DNA of 64,000 bases from Axinella damicornis. Taxonomy: Eukaryota; Porifera; Demospongiae; Axinellida; Axinellidae. This document shows, piece by piece, positions 23,401-33,545 of the stretch. The stretch lies in assembly GCA_963931865.1 (NCBI GenBank), contig OZ007511.1:13880274-13944273 (forward strand). Direction: 5' to 3'. The notes beneath the pieces were generated by a model, which ran no database searches, was not told where the DNA came from, and was given only the letters and a program-made list of their open reading frames with translations. Position 1 is the first letter of the stretch; each line of letters opens with the position of its first letter. Position numbers and translations under genes: made by a program.

Positions 23401-26400
23401 AGTTGATGATTGCAACCAGAAAAATACATCATCTTTACAGACTATACATTTGTATGACCTGTGCCCATCGCATGCTTGCGGTAGAAATGAAAGCACACCG
23501 CGTGGTGTATGCACTTTTGGAACCTGCACATGCAACAGTCCATGGTTTGGTGAAGATTGCAGTGCTCTCATATACAAACCACAGATTGAACCAGTGAATG
23601 ATACAATTCTGCAAGAGGCAGTGGAATATATTGAGATTATGAAACTATTCCAAGGAACACCACCCCTGACATGGAGCTTGCTCTTGGGGCCCGATCGTTT
23701 GACAATGGATCAGCTGTCAGGACAGATCACGTGGCGAAGGGCTCAGGCTGGAAACTACACTGTATCTGTACAGGTTGAAAATCAGGTTGGAACAGCAACA
23801 GTGATGTGGTCGATACAAGTAAAGGCAGGGTACAACGCTTTCCTGGACGCTGTTTCACCCAACAGTTACCCACAGGCACGTCCTGTACAACTCACTGGTC
23901 ATGTGGAGTATATACCAGGAAATGTGATAAAGAACCTCCTTGCAAGCATCGTGCCTGTGAGCATTGATATTACCGGCAATCAAGCCATCAGAACACTGAA
24001 AACAATTACTAAATCCAATGGCACTTTCTCCACAGTATTTTACCCAGCGCCAAAAGAGTATGGGACATATACTGCAAGAGCAAGACACCCAAAGTCTTCA
24101 CATTTCATGGAGCAGACACAATGGCATTTTCTTGGAATGCGAGCAACACCAGGTGTAATACACCTTATTGGAGCTGCAGCGGATACCTTTGAGAATACCT
24201 TCTACAATGCGACCATGGTTATTAATGATGGACCAGCAGCCTTTACTAACTTGAGGGCTATACCTGTCTTGGGAAGTCTAGTAGAGCTGGTACGTGTTCA
24301 GCTACAATTTCACAGAGTAACTTCTACGAATGTGCTGAGGCCAGGTGATGGTGTACTAATGGACATAATAGTCCAGACCACCAGAGCATTAGAGGCAGTG
24401 TTTCTAGTCAGACTTGAAACCACAGAGGGGACTACGTTACAACTGTCGGTGAATCTCAGAATTGCACAACTCCTACCAAGTTTCATCATCAGTCCTCCTT
24501 CAGTGAACACCAGGATAATCAGAGGAAGAGTTAACATTTTCCAGTTCAATGTGACCAATGTTGGAAGAGTTGAAGCAACTTCAGTCAGAGCTATTTTGCC
24601 TGCAACGGACTTTATTTCTTTTATCAGTTTCGGAACTCAGCAGCAAGTGGAAGGGGTTTTGACTTTAGGAAGCAGAGAATCGGCTTTGTTGTCCATTCTT
24701 GTTCAGACACCGTCAAACCAGCAGCTTGGTGAAATCAATGGAAACATTATTGTTTACAGCAAAGAGACATCCAGGAGTATTCCTTTGAGGTTTGTTGTGT
24801 CGTCTGATGTACAATTAAATTTGACTGTGCGTGTGGAGGACGAGTACACATATTTTGCAGCTGGGGAACCACTAGTCAACAATGCTGTCGTCAGACTTGT
24901 AAACATCCAACGCAACATCAGAGTTACAAAAACTACCGAGGCAGACAATGGCACTGTAACGTTCAGTGATATTCCTGAGGATCACTATGAATTGGTTATA
25001 GAAGCTCCCAAGCATCAGACACTCAGTCTAACAATCATTACGTCTATTAACAACCCCATTCTCACAGTGTTTGTACAGAGACAAGCAGTGACCTACACAT
25101 GGAGTGTAACTCCGACCACATTTGAAGACACATACACCATCACAATTGAGACAGACTTTGAGACTCATGTGCCACAACCCGTGGTTACAATCACACCTGC
25201 AGAAATAGAATTGGAGGAGTTGGAACTCGGACTTGTCGACACACTCCAGTTTAACATCACCAACCACGGTCTTATCAGAGCTGATGATCTCCAGTTTGAA
25301 CTTCCAACTGATCACCCATTCCTGAGCTTCTCAACAAATATAAGTGATGTCGGTAGTCTTGAGCCCCTTTCCTCCATCACAGTTCCTGTTCAAGTATCCA
25401 GGAAGACCAGAGAGAAAAGATATGTCATCTGGATCATATATGCAATTAACCTTGTGTATAGCTACATATGTGGTGACCTGCAATTCCGAAGGTGTCCTGT
25501 TTTATTGAAAAAGCAGGAGTATCGTCAAGACGAGATGCCTGTGATCGTTAAGCAGCAAGATCGTCAAGTTGAGATGCCTGTGATCGTTAAGCAGCAGGAT
25601 CGTCAAGAGGCACCTGTTATCACTTCTGTGCAGTGGCCACGCTGCCTTACTGGCTGTGGAAGTGGAGGTGGAGGTGTGGGGGTTGGAATTGCAGGTTTCA
25701 GCTTCAATGGTCTGTCAGCCCGCACTCCAGCATTCTGTAACAAGTGTGTCCAAAGTTGGCTTGATTGCGTACCAACCCCGAAGTCCCTCCCACTTGCTGG
25801 ATGTATCCCAAAGCTTCTTAGAGGATCTCTTAGGCTGGAGTGGAGTCATGCATTGGGTTGGATAGACTGTGCACTTGGTGACTTAGCTAAGCTGTTTCAA
25901 CCCATATCAGCGGTGGCTTCTCTAGTATCAGATTTGAATCCTATAAAATTAGCCGCAAATTGCTTTTTCTCCATACTACGGAACTGCTTTCATCACAGCT
26001 GTGAGTCCAATCGCAGGAGACGCAGTCTGACAAGTATGGTAAATGAACTGACTGAAGCAATATATCCTATTCGTTTGAGCATTGATATTGGCATTGAGAT
26101 CCTTGGTGATGAGCTATGGCTGACTGTTGCGGATTCAAAATGGTTGTCAAATGTCTTGCGTCCTGCTATTGATGACCAGAGTGAGATGGGTGTGTTAATA
26201 TCACAAATGGAGTTATCTTCTATCTTAGAAGCACCGCCTCCAAATGGAACAACCATTGAATTAGTGAGGAGCATGGTGGAACGATTGAACAACACTCAGT
26301 TTGGTTGGAATAATGGACAGCTTGAGCCAGAAGAGGGTTCCAATATGGCTTCATATAGCACTTTCCGGAATTTGTCAGAGAGTATAGATTTGTATCAGAA

Positions 26401-29400
26401 AAAAGCTCAAGACAGGGGATTTTCATCCTATGTGGAGGCTTACAACTTTGCAGCAAATGAACTTAACAAACTTGATAGTTGGGAGTCTGCAGGTGGAGTG
26501 TGCGCTGTTGTTAGGATCCGTGTTGAACAGGAACTAGCTGTCACAAGGGAAGCATTTGTGGCTAAACTAGAAATTGAGAATCAAGAAGACTCGCCGCTTG
26601 GGGGGGTGAAAATAGAAATTATAATAACCGACACAGCTACTCGTGAGGAAGCAACAGGTAGGTTCTCAATTGGCAATCCAGCAATATCAGGTTCTTTCAG
26701 CAGTGATGATGATGATCTGTCGTTGCCGAGTGCAAAGTTAGGAAGCATTGAGTGGCTGATTGTGCCATACTCAGAGGCCGCTCCAACATCAAACAAAATC
26801 TACGATGTCAGTGGTGTGCTTTCATATGATTTGAATGGTGAGGAAATAGTGATTCCCCTTCAGCCAACAAAGATTACTATCATACCTGATTCTTCCTTGC
26901 TTGTGCACTATTTTTGGGAGAAATACGTTGTTGGAGATGATCCCTTCACAGACGAGAGAGAACCGTCTGTGCCATTCACCCTTGGCATTGCTGTGAAGAA
27001 CGGTGGCTATGGCACAGCTTCCAATGTACGCATCACTTCAGGACAACCAGAAATCATTGAAAATGAGAGAGGGTTGCTAGTTACCTTCAGAATTATTGGT
27101 GCTAACATCGGAAGGGAAAGTGTTAGCCCATCACTGATGGTCAATTTCAATGACATCACTCCCAACACAACTAAAGTGGCCAGATGGTATATAGTATCTA
27201 GCCTGCAAGGAGAGTTCAAGAACTATTCCGCTACTTTTGAAAATGTGAATCCACTTGGTGACCCTAAACTATCGATTCTTGATGAGTTGAAGATCCATGA
27301 AGTTATAAGGAATGTTCGTATCTACAGTGGCGATGAAGAGGATGGCATTTTGGACTTCCTTGTGAATGACCTCAAGGATCTCGGTGCACTTCCAGATGCT
27401 CTATACAGCAGTAAGACACTTCAACGATATAACGTGACTACCGGCGTTGTGGTGTCAGTGCAGAATGTTGAAAACGGTAGATCTGTAGAGGTTCATACCT
27501 CCACTAACGTCAGTGGCTGGACATATTTCCGATATGAAGATACACAAGATATCTTTGACTCTACCGCATTGTCTGTGAACATCACAAAACATGACCACAA
27601 CAGAAATGTCTCTTTACCTTCTGAGAACTGTTGGATTACTAAAGACCGGCAAAGACCAAGGAACAATATGAATATCAGTCAGCCATTTTATCTTCACATT
27701 GTGGACTATGTTGAGAGAAGCGATAACATTACTTATATGTTAGACATGTGCGCATCTGATTGTTCCATTGAGGAACGACCGTATGAACCGATTATCACTG
27801 AAGCAACACCTGGTCCAACACCAGCTGTCACACCAACCCGTGATGTCACAGCAACCACTGTTGTCATGGTGACAACACCAACACCAGTTGTCACACCAAC
27901 CCATGATGTCACACCAACCACTGTTGTCATGGTGACAATGCCAACACCCATGGATAATGCAACAGCAATTCCTCTAGCTACAGGGACACCAACACCCACT
28001 GTCACGATGACAATGGTACCCCCATGTAAGTGCATAAACCTGACATGTTGCTTGTTGCTAATTGTTTTACTTGTTTGTTTATTAAAGGAGCAAAAAGGCA
28101 GACTGTTAACATTAGGTAACCGTTGATACTATCTAGATAAGCAAACCGTCCATTAAACGTGCCCCGTACATATACTATACAACAATTATCCATACTCATT
28201 GTCATGGCAATTGAGACCTGTGGGAATGCTATACAAGAGAATAGTTGCCATAGGAATTGGAATGTACTAGGTTAGTTCCGCACCTACTAATCACAGCTTC
28301 ATCACTTCGTAGTATAGATGAATGAACCTATTGCTACAGTAGTACTGAAGACCTCAGCTGATTGTATGCACACAGCAGTAGTGTTATCACACCTTCCTAT
28401 CCATATGCAGTTCTGGAGCTTCAGTGTGAGAGAGGAGTGGGTGGAGACCACCTGAGAGTTAGCGGATGCACAACCAACCAGCCTGCAGCCATATTCTGCT
28501 CCTTTCAGCAACAACCACAGACAGAATGTAAAAACATACAAACAATATAGCTGAATGAGCAGGATTGGAAATAAAAGGATACAAGTAATAAAAAACATTT
28601 GAAAATGTAGCAGGATGTAGGGATACCAGAACGGCAAAAAGTAAGGAAACAAGAGGGATGATCGAACATAACAGTGAAGTATACAACCACCCCTACAGAG
28701 ATCTTTTTCCATATATACATGTACAATGAAAAAAGATATGTAGGGGTGATTGTATACTTCACTGTTATGTTCGATCATCCCTCTTGTTTCCTTAATTTTT
28801 GCCGTTCTGGTATCCCTACATCCTGCTACATTTTCAAATGTTTTTTATTACTTGTTTATGTAATTTTTTTGGCAGCAGGCGCATGTTTGAGCTGAAGTTT
28901 GCTGCAGAAGTCAGTGACCTCACAGGCACCTGGGCAGTAGGTGTCCTTGCCTTGCCCTTGGTATATGACTCAGGTATTACACTTCCAGCATTGGCTGAAG
29001 AATCAGGCCCGGGCATCTCAAGTCAACTGTAACAAAGCCACTGAGTTCTCCCTGTCTGAAGACCATGGCATAGGCAGTTTATAGTAGGGACATTCATATG
29101 GTGTTGAGAGTTGAGATAGGCATTCACCCTGCTCACAGAATACAGTATAGGTAGCAGTACAGCTAAATCATGCGTACAGGGACTAACCTCAGCCTCGTTT
29201 GTGTGACAACACAACGCATCTTCCCCACTGTTTCTAATTCAGCGATCTTGAGTAATAATTACGTTCGTTGCTAAGTGATCGTTTAGGTGCGCATGCGTAC
29301 AAACGTGAAAATGGCGTGACAAACGAAGCCATAGTTATTGAGTGGGCAGCTGCAGCCGCCTGGTGAAGACTTGGAGGTAGCGAAAAAGCGATGGGACGTT

Positions 29401-32400
29401 GCACTGCTCAGTTGAAAATGCTACTGTTTCGTGCGAAAACCATCGTAACAGATTGAGGCAACGTTGAGCTAAGTTGTCTGAAGAAAGAAAGAAGAAGAAG
29501 AAAGAAAAACAATTTGCCCATTTTGCGAGTGCCTGGTGTGGTACTTTCGCGACGGGTTTTCGCGATGCGAGGAGTCTTGTTGGTCATGAAAACACTCGAA
29601 GATGAACGGTATGTGGTTATAAAGGCTTATAAGTGTACCGTTTCTGAGATTTGGAGAGATTTTTTTGTATTAGCATATATTGCGTGTACGTCGTATCCCT
29701 ACATATAGACTCTACCGAGTCTATGAGACTCTACCGAGTCTATGATGCAGTGGGACCTGTCTATAGTAGTCTCGGTCCCAGACCCAAACCCACCCCAGCA
29801 CGGATCGCATCTAATACTGGAAGCGATCCGCGCTGGGGTGGTTTGGGTCTGGGGCCGAGACTAGTCTATAGTGGTCACTCATGGGACTACATGTAGTACT
29901 TTTTGGCCACCATTGACAGGTATGACCACAACAGAGAGGTGGCTGCCTTCTACAGTGACCACTATAGACAGGCTCCACTGCATACTCATATACTCATATA
30001 TTCATACCGTACACGTGCCTACTGGGAAAATAATTGTATCCTCCACTTCTGCATGGTTTTATTCCATCTCGGGTACAACGTGCACGTGCAGAGGAGTACC
30101 CTTCCATATGCACAATGGTATATCCTGCCAGGTATAGCTAACTGCATGTGTGTTCACTCCTATATCTAACTTGGTTAGGTGCTTTCCCGATTGATGTTGA
30201 CCTGACCCGCCAGCCACCTGGAGTTTACTCCCTGGAGATTGTTGCCATTGACCTCTTCAACGTAACTGATAGGAGTGTCATCAGTTACACAAGTGGGTAG
30301 CTTGACTATTTAATTGTGACATTGCACTGTTGTCTGAAGGTGCATCTTTGTTACTATGACTACCTTCATATTGTAGAGCCTCCTCTGAAGCTACAGTTCA
30401 TAAACAGCAGTCCAAGGGTGAGTGGGAATGCTGTGTTTGCGGACTTCACTATCAACAGGCCTACCATTTCGGTGGTGTGTAGGATCAGTGGTCAACGCAA
30501 GGAATCATGTAAGTTCAACGGTTAACATCTCACACTTGCATGCATTTGGGCAGAAACACAGAAGCAAGTACTCGTGGCTAGCTAGCCTTGGTCTCTATCA
30601 ATTGCAGGTCCTGAGAATGCCTGGAAGATTTGTGTAGTTACAAACAGTGCTTAAATTTACACTACATGACTGAGTGCATGCCATGATGCATACATTGAAT
30701 GGCATATCAGGGCCGGCGCCATAGGGGCGGCCGGAGCAACCATGGCCGTCCCACTTTTTGGCCCCACTTCAAAACAATGGCAATGCCTTCAAGCCTAGAT
30801 ACCTCAGACAGTTTGATTCTCGTTGTCAGCGCTGTGATAGCACTCGATGTACTCCAGTCATCGATTGTTACTGGTTACTTAGTCAATCTTCTTTGCATCT
30901 GGGGACTGTCCATAATGCGTTCAGATGCTACGATGCGTTGAGATGCTACGATGCGTTGAGATGCTAAGAGTGTGCTTCTTATTTACTGAAAAGAACACAC
31001 AAAAAAATGCTGCACTTCACGCGGACTGATCGACACTTCACGTCTCTGTAGAGACACAAAGCGCCTCTGAGCACCACCTTCCATGGTGTGCTGCGATTGT
31101 GGGCCTTAGCACTGCTGCCCCACTTCAAAAGAGCTGGCACCGGCCCTGTATATGGCTGGCATGATTATATAATATTATAATGTGTATATGAGCGTACACT
31201 ATACGGTGCATATTACATTCAGGTTCTTCGGGCTCAGTTCAGTACAGCAGCCTGTCACCCGGGACATATATTCTCCGTGTTGTGGCAGTGGCTGCAAATG
31301 GCGAGAGAGCTGTTGACAGGAGGAAAGTTCACGTTGGTATGTATCATCATCACTGGTGTGCATGCTCTATGCTGACTGAATATGTGGAAATACAATGTTA
31401 ATTTCACTGCACGTATAGGCCATTTCAAGTCTAAAGATCATTAACAAATTACAAAGTACTTCAAACTAAACTGCATGGCTTGAAACTACCCACAAGTATG
31501 TACACTGCTTTACAAACACCATCCATTAGCGCATTCACACAGCTTTCACGTGAGTCTACCTTTTCCAATTTTGTTGCTGTAGATTTGAGTGGAAACACAC
31601 TACTGGTAGCTGGTGCAACTCGCTGGTAGTGCAAGCTCACCCATGGCCCTGTCTTACTCTCGCCTTGTGGATACCTGGGTAGACTCAGTTAGCATCCACC
31701 AGCTTGATCGCACTCACAGCGGATCCGCGGCCTAGCTTATGGCTCGCTCCAATTCATGCACATGATAGTGATCACGAGACTGTGTAGTCAAGACCTGTGT
31801 AGTGATCACGAGACTGTGTAGTCAAGACCTGTGTAGTGATCACGAGACTGTGTAGTCAAGACCTGTGTAGTGATCACGAGACTGTGTAGTCAAGACCTGT
31901 GTAGTGATCACGAGACTGTGTAGTCAAGACCTGTGTAGTGATCACGAGATTGTGTAGTCAAGACCTGTGTAGGTCACTCGTAAGTATAATCAAACATTAA
32001 TTATTAGGTTACATTAGGTTACGTTATTTATGTAGCACAAAATAATGTTCCCCTATACCAGGAGTGATATCAATCTGGTACAGCAGTCCAACCATTCACT
32101 ATAAATTCTTACTATTATCTCTAGTGATCCCCAGTAATGTCTATATATGGACATTACTCCCCAGTAATGTCTATATATGGACATTAATGGGGATTACCAG
32201 AGATCACTACACTAGAGAAGAATTGATGTATAATATTATGTTGTATGCAGGATTACCCTGTGCAGTGCACCTCATCAACACTGGTGTCCTCGTGGATGGA
32301 CGCAATGTCTCCATTCAGTTTCAAGGAAGCAGCAACGTACGCTCCTACCTCTGCAAAATAGATGACAGCAACTTTCGTACATGTGAGCAATAATAGATGT

Positions 32401-32646
32401 TTATGTAACTCCCAGCTACAAATACACAAAATTATGGCATCTTAACTACCCTGTGTGGAGGTTTTGATATTACAACATGAAGCTGTTAGTGATTTCATGT
32501 GTAATACTTCTCTATAATAACCTATAGGCAGGAGTCCCATGAGGATGTATGCTCTTACGGCTGGGAGTCATCACTTTCAAGTTGTTCCTCAAGGGTGTGG
32601 AAGTGAGCGTCGCAAGCTCTCCATCAAGTTTGATGTTGAAGAGTGA
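17413..32646 (+). CDS. Very large secreted/surface protein with C-terminal cysteine-split repeat domains
   Basis: Exons: 17413-17535, 21122-28025, 28411-28527, 30179-30292, 30377-30508, 31223-31336, 32251-32382, 32528-32646; about 2584 residues. Intron 1 is phase 0 and all others phase 1. Residues 1 to about 22 (MAGVFQWLVLLGLLCTLRVHA) form a signal peptide, followed by SHFRGG. Exon 2 carries Ig/cadherin-like beta domains, an EGF-like module and a Thr/Pro stalk. The last six exons encode three copies of a ~80-residue domain, two exons each; the middle intron of each domain falls after the T of a Cys codon. Motifs shared between copies include PPLKLQF/PPFLELQ, PPGVYSLEIVAID/SPGTYILRVVAVA/TAGSHHFQVVPQG. 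The spliced form has no membrane anchor. I do not recognize a named family; cell adhesion, recognition or matrix roles are guesses from architecture. Confidence 0.8.
18003..18040. repeat. Short hairpin in intron 1 of the large gene
   Basis: GCAATTACATGTCATA faces TATGACATGTAATTGC as a perfect inverted repeat. Confidence 0.7.
18272..18344. repeat. Tandem duplication, 2 copies of ~37 bp
   Basis: GTGCACCTTATAATTATTAT followed by ACACTTTATCATG occurs twice in direct succession. Confidence 0.75.
18712..18806. mobile_element. Foldback palindrome, TAGCCTCG subfamily, 9-bp TSD (1 mismatch)
   Basis: A nearly perfect 95-bp palindrome with termini TAGCCTCGTACCCAGTCC and its complement. The flanks GGTGGCTCA (18703-18711) and GGTGGCTCG (18807-18815) form a 9-bp target duplication with one difference. 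Confidence 0.85.
19462..19700 (+). mobile_element. tRNA-derived SINE with poly(A) tail
   Basis: TGGCCGAGTGGTTAA (A box, from 19470) is followed 39 bases later by GGTTCATATTCC (B box, 19509-19520). A body of about 150 bp, including GAGGGGATGTAAAGCC and CTGGTTAATATTTAGCC, follows and ends in 23 A (19678-19700). This is the classic head-body-tail arrangement. It lies in intron 1 of the large gene in sense orientation. Confidence 0.75.
20430..20960. repeat. ~30-bp minisatellite with an inserted MITE
   Basis: Degenerate units containing GCGGACGCAATCGGGGAGCA and CAGCTGAA occur on both sides of the MITE at 20468-20713. The frame through them translates as repeated AIGEQQL/EADA peptides, but the location inside intron 1 and the repeat structure argue against real coding. 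Confidence 0.7.
20468..20713. mobile_element. 246-bp MITE, ~50-bp TIRs, inserted in a minisatellite
   Basis: GTAAGTC(G)GGGTAATTTCGG at the left matches the reverse complement of CCGAAATTACCCGGACTTAC at the right. TTTCCGGTC(A/G)C blocks extend the arms. The ends are bordered by TAA/TTA, which could be a PIF/Harbinger-type 3-bp duplication or part of the palindrome. Confidence 0.7.
21122..28025 (+). CDS. 6.9-kb exon 2 of the large surface protein
   Basis: This exon encodes residues 42 to about 2342. It begins after TTCTAG with MEISFRISWRR, so that Met is internal and not the start. Features in order: several Cys-rich beta domains (two copies of a pattern ending in LTEGTHLFQVEATDEAGN and NYTFSVSGTDQVGN); an EGF-like module (about 822-855, CTFGTCTCNSPWFGEDC); an Ig/cadherin-like domain (about 865-942, GNYTVSVQVENQVGTATV); CARDB-like beta domains with FNVTNVG and FNITNHGLI motifs; and a 12-residue repeat EMPVIVKQQDRQ (about 1505-1541). 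Two furin-type sites are present, RXKR ending at 1474 and RRRR ending at 1675. The exon closes with a Thr/Pro stalk containing two VTPT(R/H)DVT repeats. Many N-glycosylation sequons are present. The central region resembles large bacterial surface proteins in style; transfer is speculation. Confidence 0.85.
28026..28126 (+). CDS. Alternative read-through C-terminus with transmembrane segment
   Basis: If the GTAAGT donor at 28026 is not used, the exon 2 frame continues 33 codons to TGA (28124-28126). It encodes a hydrophobic run LTCCLLLIVLLVCLL followed by KEQKGR, a plausible membrane anchor with a basic stop-transfer end. A possible poly(A) signal ATTAAA follows at 28152-28157. This would make a membrane-bound isoform lacking the three C-terminal repeat domains. 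Whether it is expressed cannot be seen from the sequence. Confidence 0.5.
28584..28856. repeat. Large intronic palindrome, ~115-bp arms
   Basis: The left arm (about 28584-28697) and the right arm (about 28742-28856) are reverse complements almost throughout. Examples are GTATACTTCACTGTTATGTT and its partner, and CGTTCTGGTATCCCTACATC and its partner. The loop is about 45 bp. It lies in intron 3 of the large gene and would form a long double-stranded RNA hairpin in the pre-mRNA. Confidence 0.85.
29767..29863. mobile_element. Foldback palindrome, TAGTCTCGG subfamily, 8-bp TSD
   Basis: The termini are TAGTCTCGGTCCCAGACCCA and the matching complement. GTCTATAG flanks it on both sides (29759-29766 and 29864-29871). 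It lies in intron 3 of the large gene. Confidence 0.85.
30708..31148. mobile_element. 441-bp hAT-like element, CAGGGCCGG termini
   Basis: It starts CAGGGCCGGCGCCA and ends TGGCACCGGCCCTG. A GCCCCACTTCAAAA block is repeated near each end. No exact 8-bp duplication is visible. It lies in intron 5 of the large gene and has no coding capacity. Confidence 0.6.
31690..32070. repeat. Dispersed repeat with six 34-bp tandem units
   Basis: The unit TAGTGATCACGAGACTGTGT plus AGTCAAGACCTGTG repeats about six times (about 31766-31972). It is followed by a GCACAAAATAATGTTCCCC... TACCAGGAGTG block related to the arrays at 2.2 kb. It lies in intron 6 of the large gene. Confidence 0.75.
32118..32208. repeat. 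Hairpin with internal duplication in intron 6
   Basis: TCTCTAGTGATCCCCAGTAA pairs with the downstream TTAATGGGGATTACCAGAGA, with small mismatches, and CCCCAGTAATGTCTATATAT is duplicated between them. It ends 42 bp before exon 7. Confidence 0.6.
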
Positions 32647-32992
32647 ATAACGCTAGGAGTTTGTAGTTTGAATCTTCTTATGCTAAACTATAGTGTACTG
32701 ATATTGTTTTGGTAGTGAATGCTTGACACACATAATGCTGGATTCTCTATTTGCTGCTGTTTGTCTAGTTTTACTAGATCTGATTCTGATCTGTGGTATA
32801 CTGTACAAATGATTTTGCAAATGAAACTTAGCTAGCTATATCTCGTGTGCTTCTAAAGATCATTCTACATTGCTTGATTATAACATTACCTAGCACTTCT
32901 TGATTACCAGTTTGCAGCCAGTGCAGGAATAGACGGTTGGTGTTGTGGGCTGAACGGAACCAGTAGCATGTATGTAAACACCACTGTCACTA

Positions 32993-33205
32993 CAGTCAAA
33001 CCTCCGATAGTGGACCCTCTGAGATAGGGACACAATAATTATAATAAACCTCTCTACAAGGACGCTTTTCAAGGTCCCAAATAATTGGTTTGCCTATGGT
33101 TCTAATACATTTTGAACCTCCGAGAAGAGGACTACCTCTCTACAAAGGACAAAAGACTTGAATTTATATTGTTCCCAAAGTGTCCTTTGTTCGGAGGTTT
33201 GACTG
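32993..33205. mobile_element. 213-bp pogo/Tigger-like MITE, TA target duplication
   Basis: The termini CAGTCAAACCTCCGA and TCGGAGGTTTGACTG are flanked by TA on both sides. Internal AACCTC(C/T) and GGACA blocks repeat. CAGTnnAACCTC is typical of pogo-type TIRs. Confidence 0.85.
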
Positions 33206-33264
33206 TATAGCCTCAGTCCCAGTCAGTGCCATGACTTGACTGGGAACATCATCAGGCCGTGGGG

Positions 33265-33313
33265 TAGTCTGGTTCCCAGACCCTTCCTCTCGGTGGGTCT
33301 GGGAACCAGACTA
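33265..33313. mobile_element. 49-bp foldback palindrome with perfect 9-bp TSD
   Basis: TAGTCTGGTTCCCAGACCC and its complement flank a short loop. GCCGTGGGG occurs directly on both sides (33256-33264 and 33314-33322). Confidence 0.85.
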
Positions 33314-33496
33314 GCCGTGGGGTTGCAGCTAAACAGCACTAGCTATATACTGTAACAGTTGCTGTAGAGGAGACAAGTTCCTTTCTACAAATTCTAGCAT
33401 TCCAGGAAGTGCTGGAGATTGAAGATGCTATCGGTTGACCCTGTTCTGAAATTTAAAGATTAAAGTGTTCCCTCCAGTTTTCTCGACACCGACTTC

Positions 33497-33529
33497 TGAG
33501 CATGCGCAGTTTTTCAAGGGGTGGGGCTC
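33497..33529 (+). promoter_or_regulatory. NRF1-like + GT-box module of TRAF-A
   Basis: TGAGCATGCGCAG, TTTTTCAA and GGGGTGGGGCTC lie 17 bp before the TRAF-A start codon. This is the cleanest copy of the module shared with 17291, 36405, 38875 and 44561. Confidence 0.7.
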
Positions 33530-33545
33530 GTCCAAAGTGAGCGAG

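Noticed and set aside
28302..28778. 158-codon minus-strand frame
   Set aside because: Covers the intronic palindrome; both strands give similar hydrophobic peptides, typical of inverted repeats.
29280..29340. Possible promoter with GCGCATGCGTA followed by ATGGCG
   Set aside because: The frame stops after two codons and the site lies in an intron; probably part of a repeat.
29871..30169. Overlapping 88-codon frames as an extra exon of the large gene
   Set aside because: Exon 28411-28527 joins 30179-30292 perfectly at a split Cys codon, as in the other two domains; including this stretch breaks that pattern.
30610..30650. Exon-like CCTGAGAATGCCTGGAAGAT after a GCAG acceptor
   Set aside because: It could complete a Cys codon after 30508 but soon stops; the 31223 exon fits the domain pattern better.
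33465..33545. Upstream in-frame start for TRAF-A
   Set aside because: It would start at GTG and run through the promoter module; paralogues start at the MATGGSAK-type ATG.
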